Of a stretch of DNA of 64,000 nt, positions 1-8,702 are shown one piece after another. The DNA comes from an uncultured Mitsuokella sp. (lineage in GTDB: Bacteria; Bacillota; Negativicutes; Selenomonadales; Selenomonadaceae). A program made the position numbers and the translations under genes. Within the stretch, counting starts at the first letter, position 1; every line of letters begins with the position of its first letter. The notes beneath the pieces are model-generated. The model did no database searches. It was not told the origin of the DNA and worked only from the letters and a program-made list of their open reading frames with translations. The stretch lies in contig CAMCBT010000003.1 in the NCBI GenBank assembly GCA_945873115.1, positions 1 to 64,000 of the forward strand, in the 5' to 3' direction.

Positions 1-47
1 CTGCTTGTGATATGCTAGTTAATCGCCTCCTCTATATCGTGGGTGAC

Positions 48-166
48 TTAGTGGTTTGTGATCCCCGTCTTCCCCTGGAGCTTTTTGAGCTCCCTCTGGG
101 TGGAGAGCACCCTCGGCATCTCCTCCGGGCTTGCCGCGTTGGTCTTTGTCTGGGAGATAATTTCAT
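48..166 (-). pseudogene. Short gene of unknown function, apparently frameshifted
   Basis: On the minus strand a protein-like stretch ends at the TAA at 50-48 and reads ...SPEEMPRVLSTQRELKKLQ..., with ordinary charged and amphipathic composition. Its frame has no usable start: the nearest ATG (166-164) is one base out of frame. Adding one A to the AAA after that ATG would give a clean protein of about 39 residues beginning MKIISQTKTN. It lies 45 bases after the MFS stop. Either it is a decayed or phase-shifted small gene, the sequence has an indel error, or an ATT codon (161-159) starts it. The function is not recognised. A good Shine-Dalgarno sequence (25-32) follows it, probably for the next gene outside the window. 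Confidence 0.3.
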
Positions 167-210
167 AAGGGACTCTTTCCCCCTCTCCCGCTATAGGAGA
201 GGCGAAGCCC

Positions 211-1371
211 TCAGCCCTTTCTGCTCAGCCACAGGAAGGAAAGACCCCAGCCCAGGAGGATGACAGCCGTGCAGACTGCTCCGTACATCAAGGGATACCC
301 CAGGTGCCTGGCCACCAGCCCTAGGAACACAGCCGCCAGGCCCACGGCGATATCGAGGGCCCAGAAATACGTAGCCGTCGCCGCGCCGCTCCGGGCGGCC
401 GGCACGCTGCGCACCGCCAGCGTCTGAAAGGCCGGACTAAGTGCCCCAAAGCCCAGCCCCAGGAGCGCCGCAGAGCCCAGGAGCCCCGCGAGCGTCGAAA
501 TGCTGCTGAAAAGGAGCATGCCCAGCGCGAAAACAAGAAAGCCCGGATACACCGTATAGGCCGGGCCCCTCCGGTCAAAGACCGTTCCCACCAGCGGCCG
601 GGAAAGGACGATGACCCCCGCAAAGACGGCGAAGAAAAGGCTCGTCTCCGCAGAGAGCCCCAAGCCCTTTGCGTAAAGGGGCAGAAACGTCAGCACGCCG
701 CCATAGGCGAAGAAGACAAGCCCTGCAAGAAACGACGGCACCAGAGCCTCCCGGGCGAGAAAGCCCGAGAGAGAAAAGCCGTGATGCCTCTCCCCCGGCT
801 TTGTGATGCTCTCCGGCAGGCGGCGTATATTGGCCAGCACGAAGGTCGAGAGGCCCAGCAAGATGCAAAAGGCAAAGAGTGCCGTGCTGCCGCACCTCCC
901 CATCAGCACGAGGCCAAGAAACGGGCCCACCACCATGGCAAGATTCGTGGATAGGGCGAAATACCCGATGCCTGTCCCCTTTTTCGAGGCCGGCAGTACC
1001 AGGGCTGCCAGCGTCGCCGCCGCCGTCGTCGCCAGGGCGAACACGATGCCATGGATAAGTCGCAGGCCATAAATGCCATGAAACGACTGGAATACGGAGA
1101 ACCCTGCCATGCAGAAAAAGAACACGCCCGTCACCAGGAGCATAAGCCGCCGCTTGTCCACCGAGTCGATGAGGAAGCCTGCGAAGGGACGGCAGGAAAT
1201 CGCGCCGATCTGAAAAAACGTCATGGCAAGGCCTGCCTCCACCTCGCCGCCCCCGAGACTATCCATAAAGAAAATGGGAAGCGCCGCCACCATGACATAC
1301 TGGGACATGAAGAGAAGAAAGTTCGCCCCGCTCATGGAAAGAAATTCCGGTGTCCAGAGCTTTTCGCCCAA
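211..1371 (-). CDS. MFS transporter
   Basis: This is a 386-residue integral membrane protein with about 12 hydrophobic segments, the usual size for a major facilitator. The loop between helices 2 and 3 carries a motif A relative (GFLIDSVDKRRL, residues 65-76), and a weaker copy (GTVFDRRGP) follows helix 8, as expected for the two MFS halves. The substrate cannot be read from the sequence; the family members it resembles are drug or sugar efflux permeases. The start is TTG at 1371, chosen because AGGAGG sits 8 bases upstream; there is no closer ATG. It lies 53 bases downstream of brnQ on the same strand, so co-transcription is possible. Confidence 0.88.
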   Translation of the reverse strand: MGEKLWTPEFLSMSGANFLLFMSQYVMVAALPIFFMDSLGGGEVEAGLAMTFFQIGAISCRPFAGFLIDSVDKRRLMLLVTGVFFFCMAGFSVFQSFHGIYGLRLIHGIVFALATTAAATLAALVLPASKKGTGIGYFALSTNLAMVVGPFLGLVLMGRCGSTALFAFCILLGLSTFVLANIRRLPESITKPGERHHGFSLSGFLAREALVPSFLAGLVFFAYGGVLTFLPLYAKGLGLSAETSLFFAVFAGVIVLSRPLVGTVFDRRGPAYTVYPGFLVFALGMLLFSSISTLAGLLGSAALLGLGFGALSPAFQTLAVRSVPAARSGAATATYFWALDIAVGLAAVFLGLVARHLGYPLMYGAVCTAVILLGWGLSFLWLSRKG

Positions 1372-1424
1372 GGAAAAGACCTCCTAAAAACCACTCGATA
1401 AAATAGAGGGAAACGGGATCCGCG

Positions 1425-2744
1425 TCACCGCTCCCCGCGCCAGATGGAATACCCGTAGCCCAGGAAGGCCGCAAGGGCAGCCGGAATAAGCCAGCCAAGC
1501 ATGACGCTGTAGAAAGGGACATAGTGGTTCAAGAAGGAATTGACCAGGGGTGTCGGCACTCCCGCCGCATTGAGCCCGTCCAAGAGGGAGAACACCAGCG
1601 TCACATACATGGGAAAGCGATAGGCCGCCCCGTGCCTCCCAATTTGTCCATCAAAGAGGGAGATCAGCACAAAAACGATGACAAGCGGGTAAATCGCCAC
1701 CAGAAAGGGCACTGCCAAGGCGATAATCTGGGTAAGGCCCACATTTGACACGAAGAAGGAAAAGATGACGAAGAGCAGGAGAAGCCGCTCGTAGGAAATC
1801 TGGTTTTTGAAGACCTTGTTAAAATACCAGGCCGTGCTGGAGGCCATGCCGCAGCTGGTGGTGAGGCAGGCCAGCATGATGATGAGGGCCAGGAGGCTGC
1901 TGCCCGCCTTGCCGAAGAATATCTCCACCGCCGCCGTCAGGAGCTGACCGCCATTCGCGCTATGGCCCAGCACCGAGGCGCTGGTGGCCCCCAGATAGGC
2001 CAGGGATCCATAGACGATAGCCATAAGGCTGACGGTGATGAGCCCCGCCGCAAGGCACACCCGCCCGATGGCCTTGTCATCCGTCACGCCCCGCATCCGT
2101 ACCGCATTGACCACCAAGGTGCCGATGGCAATGGTGGCCAATAAATCCATCGTCTGGTAGCCGTCCTGGAAGCCCTGGGCAAAGGGCGATGCCACATAGC
2201 TGCCCGTAGCTGCCCCAATGGGCCCCAGAGGCGCGGCGAAAGCCACCATAAAGAGAATGGCAAGCCCCACCAGGAGAATCGGCGTGAGCAGCTTCCCCAC
2301 CCGGTCAATGAGTTTGTTCGGATTGATGGCGAGATAATAGGTGGCAGCAAAGAACAGGAAGGTATAGATTCCCTCCCCCAGCTCCAGTTCCCCCTCGGGG
2401 ATGAAGGGACGGATGCCGATCTCAAAGGACACAGCCCCCGTGCGAGGGATGGCAAAGAGCGGCCCGATGCAGAGGTAGAGCACCGCCAGGAGCGCCCCGA
2501 CATAGAGGCGAGGAAGCCGCCTGCGCATGAGCGCGATGTAGCGTCCCCCCTGCAGCGCAATGGCGGAAATGCCAAGAAGCGGCAGCCCGACGCCCGTCAT
2601 GAGAAACCCAATCATCGCCAGGACACTGTGATCCCCCGCCGCCTGACCCAGCGCCGGCGGGAAAATCAGATTCCCCGCACCGAAGAATACAGAAAACATC
2701 ATAAACCCGATGGTCAAAAGCTCGCTTTTCTTGAATGCACCCAT
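1425..2744 (-). CDS. brnQ: Branched-chain amino acid transport carrier BrnQ
   Basis: This 439-residue multi-spanning protein belongs to the BrnQ/LIVCS family, sodium- or proton-coupled importers of leucine, isoleucine and valine in the cytoplasmic membrane. The N-terminal signature FFGAGNLIFPPALG (about residues 20-33) is diagnostic, and about 12 hydrophobic segments follow to the C-terminus. The reading frame is open to an ATG at 2786, but ATG 2744 is preferred: it has GGAG five bases upstream, and BrnQ proteins start directly with this region. No clear promoter was found in the 180 bases upstream. Confidence 0.95.
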   Translation of the reverse strand: MGAFKKSELLTIGFMMFSVFFGAGNLIFPPALGQAAGDHSVLAMIGFLMTGVGLPLLGISAIALQGGRYIALMRRRLPRLYVGALLAVLYLCIGPLFAIPRTGAVSFEIGIRPFIPEGELELGEGIYTFLFFAATYYLAINPNKLIDRVGKLLTPILLVGLAILFMVAFAAPLGPIGAATGSYVASPFAQGFQDGYQTMDLLATIAIGTLVVNAVRMRGVTDDKAIGRVCLAAGLITVSLMAIVYGSLAYLGATSASVLGHSANGGQLLTAAVEIFFGKAGSSLLALIIMLACLTTSCGMASSTAWYFNKVFKNQISYERLLLLFVIFSFFVSNVGLTQIIALAVPFLVAIYPLVIVFVLISLFDGQIGRHGAAYRFPMYVTLVFSLLDGLNAAGVPTPLVNSFLNHYVPFYSVMLGWLIPAALAAFLGYGYSIWRGER

Positions 2745-2925
2745 ATTTGCTCCACTACACATAAAACTACACGCACAAACGTCCACTTGCGGGTCTTGTG
2801 CGCCGCCCTTGCAAGAAACCAGCCAATCAGTCTGCGCCTACGGCTTGACTTCTTGGGCTTTCAGTAAAGGGGGATGGTATCCCTAGCATGCTCGCCCATA
2901 AAGCGCACGGCTATATCTGCCATTT

Positions 2926-3789
2926 TTACTTTTCCAGCTGCATTTCGCAGGCGGTTACGACGTTTTGCATGAGCATGGCGACGGTCAGGAGACCTACGCC
3001 GCCGGGGACGGGGGTTATGGCGCCTGCCACTTCCTTTACATTCTCAAAATCCACGTCGCCCACTAGCTTTTTCGGGGCGATGCGGTTGATGCCCACGTCA
3101 ATGACGGTGGCGCCTTCCTTTACCATGTCGGCGGTGACAAATTTCGGTCTGCCCACGGCGGCCACTAGGATATCCGCTTTCTTCGTGACCTCTTTCAGGT
3201 TCTTCGTGTGGCTATGGCAGATGGTGACGGTGGCGTTTTCCGCCAGCAGCAGGTGTGCCATGGGCTTTCCCACGATATTGGATCTGCCGATGATGACGGC
3301 GTTTGCCCCGTCGATGGGGATGCCTGCCAGCTGGAGCATCTTGAGGCAGCCGTGGGGGGTGCAGGGGATGAGGGCCTTCTGACCTGTCACGAGGCGGCCC
3401 ACATTGACAGGGTGGAAGCCGTCCACGTCTTTTTGGGGGTCGATGCGCTGGAGAATCTCCACCTCACAGGACGCAATCTGCTTCGGCAGTGGCAGCTGGA
3501 CGAGGATGCCGTGGATTTTGTCGCTGGCGTTCAGCCTATCTATCTCGGCGAGGAGCTTCTCCTTTGTGGCGGTCTCAGGCAGCTCGATGACTTCCGAGTA
3601 TATGCCTAAAGCCTCGCAGGAGTTATGCTTGTTGCGGACGTAGACCTTCGAGGCGGGGTTCTCCCCCACGATGATGACGGCAAGACCCGGGATTACGCCG
3701 TGCTTTTCCTGCAGGGCTCTGGCCCTCTTGCCGGCCTCCTCCCGGAAGGCGGCGGCGAAGGTTTTTCCTTCTAAAATGCGTGCGGACAT
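2926..3789 (-). CDS. folD: Bifunctional methylenetetrahydrofolate dehydrogenase / methenyltetrahydrofolate cyclohydrolase FolD
   Basis: This 287-residue cytosolic enzyme interconverts 5,10-methylene-THF, 5,10-methenyl-THF and 10-formyl-THF with NADP, supplying one-carbon units for purines and fMet-tRNA. The catalytic YxxxK motif is seen as Y50-V-R-N-K54. The family signature PVPGGVGLLT lies near the C-terminus, and the length is standard. The ATG at 3789 has GAGGTGAT upstream. It starts 9 bases after ubiA stops, so it is probably the last gene of the polyprenyl synthase-tat-ubiDA operon. Confidence 0.98.
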   Translation of the reverse strand: MSARILEGKTFAAAFREEAGKRARALQEKHGVIPGLAVIIVGENPASKVYVRNKHNSCEALGIYSEVIELPETATKEKLLAEIDRLNASDKIHGILVQLPLPKQIASCEVEILQRIDPQKDVDGFHPVNVGRLVTGQKALIPCTPHGCLKMLQLAGIPIDGANAVIIGRSNIVGKPMAHLLLAENATVTICHSHTKNLKEVTKKADILVAAVGRPKFVTADMVKEGATVIDVGINRIAPKKLVGDVDFENVKEVAGAITPVPGGVGLLTVAMLMQNVVTACEMQLEK

Positions 3790-3798
3790 AGTATCACC

Positions 3799-4647
3799 TC
3801 AAAAAAGATAGCTGGCCCAGGCGAAGAGGAAAATCGCCACGGAGACGATGCCGTTTCGCATGAAGTAGCGCTGGGTCACTCGGGAAAAATCCGTGGGGCT
3901 CACGATGCGGTGCTGGTAGACTAAGGTGACGGCAGCGACCCCCACCCCGACAAAGTAAAGGGGGGATAGGTGCAGCAGGAGGCCAACGGCGAAGAAGCAG
4001 ACGACGCAGATTACGTGGAGTACAGCGGAGATGCGAAAGGCCGTAGGGGCGCCGTACTCGGTGGCAAGGGAATGGAGATGCTGGCTCTTATCGAACGCCT
4101 CGTCCTGGGCTCCGTACATGGCATCAAAGGCACCAATCCAGAGGGCCACGGCGGTGCAGAGGAGCACCAGGGGGACCGTCACCTGCCCCGTCACTGCCAC
4201 CCAGCCGCCGGCGGGGGCCATGGCGATGGCGATGCCAAGGAAGATATGCACCCAGCCGGTGATGCGCTTCATGAAGGGGTAGATGATGAAGGGAATGGCC
4301 GCGATGGGCAACAGGTAAATACAGATGGGATGGAGCTGGAGCACCGCGACGACAGTGAGCAGCAGGCAGAGAAGGATGAAGATGAGGGCCTCCCTCTTCG
4401 AGATGCGGCCGGCGACCATGGCCCTGTAGGCCATGCGGGGCTGCTGCTTGTCGTACTTCAGATCCGCCAGATTGTCGATGGCCATGGCGGCTGCCCGGGC
4501 CGCCGTGAGGGCCACGGCAATCCATAGGAGGTCGATGGGACGCGGATGCCCCTCGGTAGCGAGCACCGCCCCGAGGAAAGCGAAGGGCAGGTCGAATATG
4601 GTATGATGAAGGGCGACGTTATTTATATGGGCCTTTATATCAATCAA
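3799..4647 (-). CDS. ubiA: UbiA-family polyprenyltransferase (quinone biosynthesis, probably MqnP-like)
   Basis: This 282-residue membrane protein of the UbiA superfamily transfers a polyprenyl chain onto an aromatic acid. Two Asp-rich motifs that bind Mg-diphosphate are seen: DNLADLKYD in the first half and DAMYGAQDEAFD in the second. About eight hydrophobic segments surround them. It is next to a UbiD decarboxylase and a polyprenyl diphosphate synthase, so it most likely prenylates the futalosine-pathway naphthoate for menaquinone; this assignment is inference from context. The start is TTG at 4647, with AAGGAG about 7 bases upstream inside the ubiD end, giving an 8-base overlap that suggests translational coupling. 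Confidence 0.9.
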   Translation of the reverse strand: MIDIKAHINNVALHHTIFDLPFAFLGAVLATEGHPRPIDLLWIAVALTAARAAAMAIDNLADLKYDKQQPRMAYRAMVAGRISKREALIFILLCLLLTVVAVLQLHPICIYLLPIAAIPFIIYPFMKRITGWVHIFLGIAIAMAPAGGWVAVTGQVTVPLVLLCTAVALWIGAFDAMYGAQDEAFDKSQHLHSLATEYGAPTAFRISAVLHVICVVCFFAVGLLLHLSPLYFVGVGVAAVTLVYQHRIVSPTDFSRVTQRYFMRNGIVSVAIFLFAWASYLF

Positions 4648-6100
4648 GTCCGAGCTCCTTCCACTTCGCGTCCACCCGGGCGCGGATTTCCTCTGTCATG
4701 CGAATTTCGTCGGGCCAGTCGCGGCTATGGCCCTCCTCGGGCCAGGTCTTCGTGGCGTCGATGCCGAGCTTCGCGCCCCACTTCGCCATGGGCGAGGAAT
4801 GGTCGAGGACATCGAGAGGCCCTTCGACGATCTCCAGGTCGTGCTTGGCGTCAATGTTGTTGAAGACACGCCAGGCCACCTCGGAGATGTCCTGCACGTT
4901 CACGTGCTCGTCCACCACCACAATCATCTTCACGTTCATCATCTGGCCCATGCCCCAGAGGGCGTGCATGACCTTCCTAGCCTGCATGGGGTATTGCTTT
5001 CGGATGGAGACGAGAATGCAGTCGTGGAAGACCCCCTCCAGGGGCATGTTGATATCCTTTATCTCTGGCTGCATCTGCTGGAGGAGCGGCAGGAAGATGC
5101 GCTCCGTGGCCTTCGCCAGGTAGCAGTCCTCCATGGGGGGCTTGCCCACCACGGTGGAGAAGTAGATGGGATCCTTCCGATGGGTAATGGCGGTGAGGTG
5201 GAAGACGGGATAGTCGTCAGCGAGGGAATAGTAGCCCGTGTGGTCGCCGAAGGGGCCCTCCCGGCGCAGCTCGTCCGTGCGCACGTAGCCCTCCAGGATG
5301 ATTTCCGCCGTGGCGGGCACCTCGATGTCCACGGTCTTGCACTTGACCATTTCCACGGACTTATGGCGCAGGAAGCCGGCGAAGACCATCTCGTCGATGT
5401 CCCGGGGAAGGGGTGCCGTGGCGGCGTAGGTGACCACGGGATCCGTGCCGATGGCGACGGCGGCCTCGATGCGCTCGCCCCCTGCCTTCTTCATGTCCCG
5501 GTAGTTCTCCGCACCGTTCTTGTGGATATGCCAGTGCATGCCTGTGGTTTTGCTGTCGTACTTCTGGAGGCGGTACATGCCCACGTTGCGCTTGCCGGTC
5601 TTCGGGTTCTTCGTGAAGACTAGGGGCAGCGTCACGAAGGGGCCGCCGTCCTGGGGCCAGCAGGTCAGGATGGGGATATCGTCCAGGCTCGCGTCCTCGA
5701 GATGGACCACCTCCTGGCAGGGGGCGTTCTTCACGTATTTCGGGAAGTTGATGGCCCTTTTAATCATGGGAATCATGGTGACGACGCTCATCTTGTTCTG
5801 CAGCGACACGTAGGGGAGCTTCATCATCTCCCGGAGCTCGTCCGCCACGTCGTCCAGCTTCTCCACCCCCAGGGCCATGGCCATGCGCTCGTAGCTGCCG
5901 AAGGCATTCATGAGGACAGGCATCTTGGAGCCCTTCACATTCTCAAAAAGCAGGGCTACGTTCTTGTCCCCTGTGCGCTTGGAGATGCGGTCGGTGATTT
6001 CCGTGATTTCAAGATTGGGATCCACCTCCTGCCGGATGCGGCGGAGCAGCCCCTTTTCCTCCAGAGCTGCAATGAATTCGCGTAAATCCTTGTATGCCAT
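4640..6100 (-). CDS. ubiD: UbiD-family decarboxylase (menaquinone biosynthesis decarboxylase)
   Basis: This 486-residue enzyme belongs to the prenylated-FMN-dependent UbiD family, which decarboxylates the prenylated aromatic acid in quinone synthesis. The REGPFGDHTGYYS segment (about residues 280-292) carries the conserved glutamate and fold signature. Other family blocks are present, such as the PDIT-like N-terminal region and the KDPIYF segment. A UbiX flavin prenyltransferase would be needed to make its cofactor and is not in this window. It overlaps ubiA by 8 bases and lies 7 bases after tatC, within one operon. The ATG start at 6100 follows GTGAGG. Confidence 0.93.
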   Translation of the reverse strand: MAYKDLREFIAALEEKGLLRRIRQEVDPNLEITEITDRISKRTGDKNVALLFENVKGSKMPVLMNAFGSYERMAMALGVEKLDDVADELREMMKLPYVSLQNKMSVVTMIPMIKRAINFPKYVKNAPCQEVVHLEDASLDDIPILTCWPQDGGPFVTLPLVFTKNPKTGKRNVGMYRLQKYDSKTTGMHWHIHKNGAENYRDMKKAGGERIEAAVAIGTDPVVTYAATAPLPRDIDEMVFAGFLRHKSVEMVKCKTVDIEVPATAEIILEGYVRTDELRREGPFGDHTGYYSLADDYPVFHLTAITHRKDPIYFSTVVGKPPMEDCYLAKATERIFLPLLQQMQPEIKDINMPLEGVFHDCILVSIRKQYPMQARKVMHALWGMGQMMNVKMIVVVDEHVNVQDISEVAWRVFNNIDAKHDLEIVEGPLDVLDHSSPMAKWGAKLGIDATKTWPEEGHSRDWPDEIRMTEEIRARVDAKWKELGLD

Positions 6101-6107
6101 ACATGCC

Positions 6108-6872
6108 TCACTTTCTCAAAATAAACCGCACGATGCCGTAGCCCACCTCGTAGAGGACAATCATGGGCAGGGCAATCATTGACTGGGTAAAGATGTCCGG
6201 GGTCGGGGTAATGATGGCCCCCAGGACAAAGGACAGGAATATGACGATGCGCTGGTACCTCCCCAGAAATTTGCTGGTGAGGATACCGAGCTTCCCGAGA
6301 ATCGTGATGATGAGGGGCAACTCGAAGACGAAGCCGAAGGGCAGCACGAAGGACAGGGTGAAGTCGAAGTACCGGTCCACGGAAAAGAGTGCCTCCAGCT
6401 CCGCATTGCCAAAGCCCATGAAGAACCGGATGCCCGCGGGCAACACCAGAAAGAAGGCAAAGGCGATGCCGGCGAAGAAGAGCAGCACGGAGACGGGCTC
6501 CACGATGCCAAGGGTCATCCGCTCCCGCCGGGTCAGTGCCGGCAGGAAGAACCGCCAGACCTGATAGAAGACCACGGGCAGTGCCAGGAGGAACCCTGCC
6601 ACCACCGCTACCTTGATATACGTAAAAAACGCTTCCGACGGCTGCATGTAGTAAAGCTTGCCCGCAGGAAGCGTCAAATAGTGCATGATGTCGTCGATGA
6701 AATAGTAGCCCACGCCACTGCCGACGGCCACGGCCAGAAGGCTCTTGATGAGGCGGGCACGAAGCTCCGTGAGATGGGCGATGAGGCTCATGCTGACATC
6801 GTCCAAGGGCTCCTTGACAGCGGCCGCCTCCGCAGGCAGACGCTCTGTCTCTTTACTTTGCTCCACGGTCAT
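6108..6872 (-). CDS. tatC: Twin-arginine translocase subunit TatC
   Basis: This 254-residue polytopic membrane protein has six hydrophobic segments. TatC is the core of the Tat receptor, which binds twin-arginine signal peptides of folded proteins. The cytoplasmic N-terminal HLTELRARLI motif and the first periplasmic loop with PSEAFFTYIKV are family hallmarks. The N-terminus before the first motif is about 30 residues and acidic, a little longer than average. It overlaps the upstream tatA gene by 20 bases, so the ATG at 6872 may be reached by coupled translation. Neighbours encode two TatA-like subunits. Confidence 0.97.
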   Translation of the reverse strand: MTVEQSKETERLPAEAAAVKEPLDDVSMSLIAHLTELRARLIKSLLAVAVGSGVGYYFIDDIMHYLTLPAGKLYYMQPSEAFFTYIKVAVVAGFLLALPVVFYQVWRFFLPALTRRERMTLGIVEPVSVLLFFAGIAFAFFLVLPAGIRFFMGFGNAELEALFSVDRYFDFTLSFVLPFGFVFELPLIITILGKLGILTSKFLGRYQRIVIFLSFVLGAIITPTPDIFTQSMIALPMIVLYEVGYGIVRFILRK

Positions 6873-7080
6873 CGTCCTTCGGCCCTTCCAGCTCCTTCGG
6901 TTTTTCCGTCACATCGATTTCCGGCTTCTTCTGCGTCTCCTCCGGCTCCTTGTTGGCCGACTTGAACTCCCGGATGCTCTTGCCGAGGGCCCGTCCCACG
7001 TCGGGGAGCTTGCCGGGGCCGAATATGATGAGCCCGAGAACGAGAATGATTAAAAGCTCTGGAACACCAAGACCAAACAC
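6853..7080 (-). CDS. tatA: Twin-arginine translocase subunit TatA/TatE
   Basis: This small protein of 75 residues has one N-terminal hydrophobic helix, then the FGPGKLP hinge and an amphipathic helix (VGRALGKSIREFKSA), followed by a charged tail. That is the canonical TatA layout; TatA oligomers form the transport pathway. The start is GTG at 7080, with GGAGGG upstream. It sits between a second, longer TatA-like gene and tatC. Confidence 0.95.
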   Translation of the reverse strand: MFGLGVPELLIILVLGLIIFGPGKLPDVGRALGKSIREFKSANKEPEETQKKPEIDVTEKPKELEGPKDDDRGAK

Positions 7081-7082
7081 GC

Positions 7083-7505
7083 TTATCCCTCCTGCTTCTG
7101 CTTTTCGCCCGCCGCCTTCTCTAGCGTTGCCCGCACGCTCTCCTGGGTGGGGGGCTCATAGGGCATATCCAAAAGCCTTTTCTCCGCCTTTGGAGCCACT
7201 TCTTTCGGGGGCTCCTCCCCCTTTGCCTTTTCTTCCCCAGACACGTTTTTCGATTTCGGCACCGGCTCCTCTTCGGACTCCGCCGCTTGCGCGGGCTCTT
7301 GCTTTGCCGTAGGCGCGGGGGCCACCGATCTAGCGGGAGGCGGATCTGGCGCATTCATGGCCTGGGTGAGCATATCCGAGGCCTTGCGGAACTCACGCAT
7401 CCCTTTCCCCAGCATCCGCCCCATTTCCGGGAGCTTGCCGGGGCCAAAGACGATGAGCCCGATGACGAGGATGAGGATGAGCTCCGGCATACCGATTCCG
7501 AACAT
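7083..7505 (-). CDS. Second TatA/TatB-like twin-arginine translocase subunit
   Basis: This 140-residue protein has the same architecture as its neighbour: hydrophobic helix, FGPGKLP hinge and amphipathic helix [15 protein letters not shown]. Its tail is much longer, about 95 residues and rich in Pro, Ala, Glu and Lys. By sequence it is TatA-like, but the extended tail is reminiscent of TatB, so it may act as the TatB-equivalent partner of TatC; that is inference. The first 40 residues are nearly identical to TatA, which suggests a local duplication with tail divergence. The ATG at 7505 follows GGAGG. It overlaps neither neighbour (2 and 12 bases apart). Confidence 0.88.
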   Translation of the reverse strand: MFGIGMPELILILVIGLIVFGPGKLPEMGRMLGKGMREFRKASDMLTQAMNAPDPPPARSVAPAPTAKQEPAQAAESEEEPVPKSKNVSGEEKAKGEEPPKEVAPKAEKRLLDMPYEPPTQESVRATLEKAAGEKQKQEG

Positions 7506-7517
7506 AGACTGCCTCCG

Positions 7518-8489
7518 TCAAAACTCTCGGTCGCCGATGAAGTCCGCCACCATCTCGAAGGCCTCCCGCACGTCCTTTGGAAGGGACTGGGGGAGCACCT
7601 CCTTCGCATGGGCGAGGAATTCGTCGACCTTTCCCTTGGAATAGTCCACGGCATCCGTGGCCTTCACGATGGCAAGGGCCCGCTCCACATCCGCGTCCTC
7701 CATGTCCTGATCCACCAGGATGGTGCGAAGCGTCTCCGCCTCGGGGCTCGTCTCAAGGGCCCGGAGGACGGGGAGCGTCACGATGCCCTGGCGGATATCG
7801 TTACCCGCCGGTTTTCCGATTTTCTCCGCCGTCTGCTCGATGTCCAATAGGTCATCCGTTATCTGAAAGGCCATGCCGATACAGTGGCCGTAGTCCGCCA
7901 TCCGGGCGGCCTCCTCCGCGTCCATGCCGCCGACGATGCCGCCCAGCTCGCAGCAGATTTCCAGGAAGTCCGCCGTCTTCTTCTGGATGCGGTCGTAGTA
8001 CTCCTCCTGGGTGCGGGCGCCGGAGAAGGCCGCCTGGTCCTGGATGATTTCCCCCACGCTCAGGTTGCACACCAGCTCTGCCAGCCGCTTTGACACGTAG
8101 TCCCCATAGCCCTCTGCTGCAATGATGGAGAAGGCCCGGGCAAAGATATAATCCCCCGAAAGGATTGCCACCTGGTTGTCCCACTTAGCATTGGCCGTCT
8201 CCGCCCCGCGGCGGGTGTCCGCGTCGTCGATGACATCGTCATGGACGAGGGAGGCCATGTGGATGAGCTCCAGTGCCTCCGCCAGAGGCATGATGCGCTC
8301 GGAGCAAAACGCCTTGCCGCCCCGGGCAGAGAGCAGAGCGAGGGCCGGGCGGATGCGCTTGCCTCCGGAGGTCACAAGATGCTCGCCTACCTCCGTCACA
8401 AGCGCATCCGGTGCCTCCACCGCGCGCAAAAGTCCCTCCTCCAGCACCTCGAGGTCGCTCTTTATCACATCAAACATGGGGTTTGACAA
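7518..8489 (-). CDS. Polyprenyl diphosphate synthase (probably hepta/octaprenyl, quinone side chain)
   Basis: This 323-residue trans-prenyltransferase elongates allylic diphosphates with isopentenyl diphosphate. The first Asp-rich motif is DDVIDDADTRRG (about residues 80-91) and the second is DDLLD (about 210). Small residues (Ala, Ser) four and five positions before the first motif are typical of long-chain (C35-C40) enzymes rather than farnesyl synthases. Heading an operon with UbiA and UbiD, it should provide the menaquinone side chain. The TTG start at 8489 is preferred because AGGTGAT lies 4 bases upstream; GTG 8498, ATG 8495 and ATG 8477 are alternatives in the same frame. Confidence 0.93.
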   Translation of the reverse strand: MSNPMFDVIKSDLEVLEEGLLRAVEAPDALVTEVGEHLVTSGGKRIRPALALLSARGGKAFCSERIMPLAEALELIHMASLVHDDVIDDADTRRGAETANAKWDNQVAILSGDYIFARAFSIIAAEGYGDYVSKRLAELVCNLSVGEIIQDQAAFSGARTQEEYYDRIQKKTADFLEICCELGGIVGGMDAEEAARMADYGHCIGMAFQITDDLLDIEQTAEKIGKPAGNDIRQGIVTLPVLRALETSPEAETLRTILVDQDMEDADVERALAIVKATDAVDYSKGKVDEFLAHAKEVLPQSLPKDVREAFEMVADFIGDREF

Positions 8490-8542
8490 AATCATCACCT
8501 ACATCAATCTATTGCGGGTATTCATTGCATACGTATTTGTTT

Positions 8543-8571
8543 ATTCTACTACAAAATAGTTCGTTTGTCAT
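8543..8571 (-). promoter_or_regulatory. Sigma-A-type promoter of the polyprenyl synthase-tat-ubi operon
   Basis: On the minus strand ATGACA (8571-8566) and TAGAAT (8548-8543) are separated by 17 bases, each one mismatch from consensus. The -10 lies about 54 bases before the TTG start of the polyprenyl synthase. Confidence 0.6.
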
Positions 8572-8608
8572 GACCCTCCCACAAGAAATTGGCCCAAAGA
8601 ATGTCCAT

Positions 8609-8618
8609 CCCCCCCCCC
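8609..8618. repeat. Homopolymeric C10 tract upstream of nfo
   Basis: Ten consecutive C residues lie in the intergenic region 85 bases before the nfo start and 38 bases from the -35 of the divergent promoter. Such tracts can slip in length; no effect is shown here. Confidence 0.6.
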
Positions 8619-8672
8619 ACCTCCTCCGTGTATTTTCTCCTTGCTTTCTCCCTGCTTTCGCGGGACACTTTG

Positions 8673-8684
8673 GTGATATATCAC
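8673..8684. promoter_or_regulatory. Perfect 12-bp palindrome GTGATATATCAC before nfo
   Basis: The palindrome ends 18 bases before the nfo ATG, just ahead of the GAGG ribosome site, and contains a TATATC that could also act as a -10. It could be an operator; no regulator is assigned. Confidence 0.35.
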
Positions 8685-8702
8685 AAGAAACGAGGAACCA
8701 TC

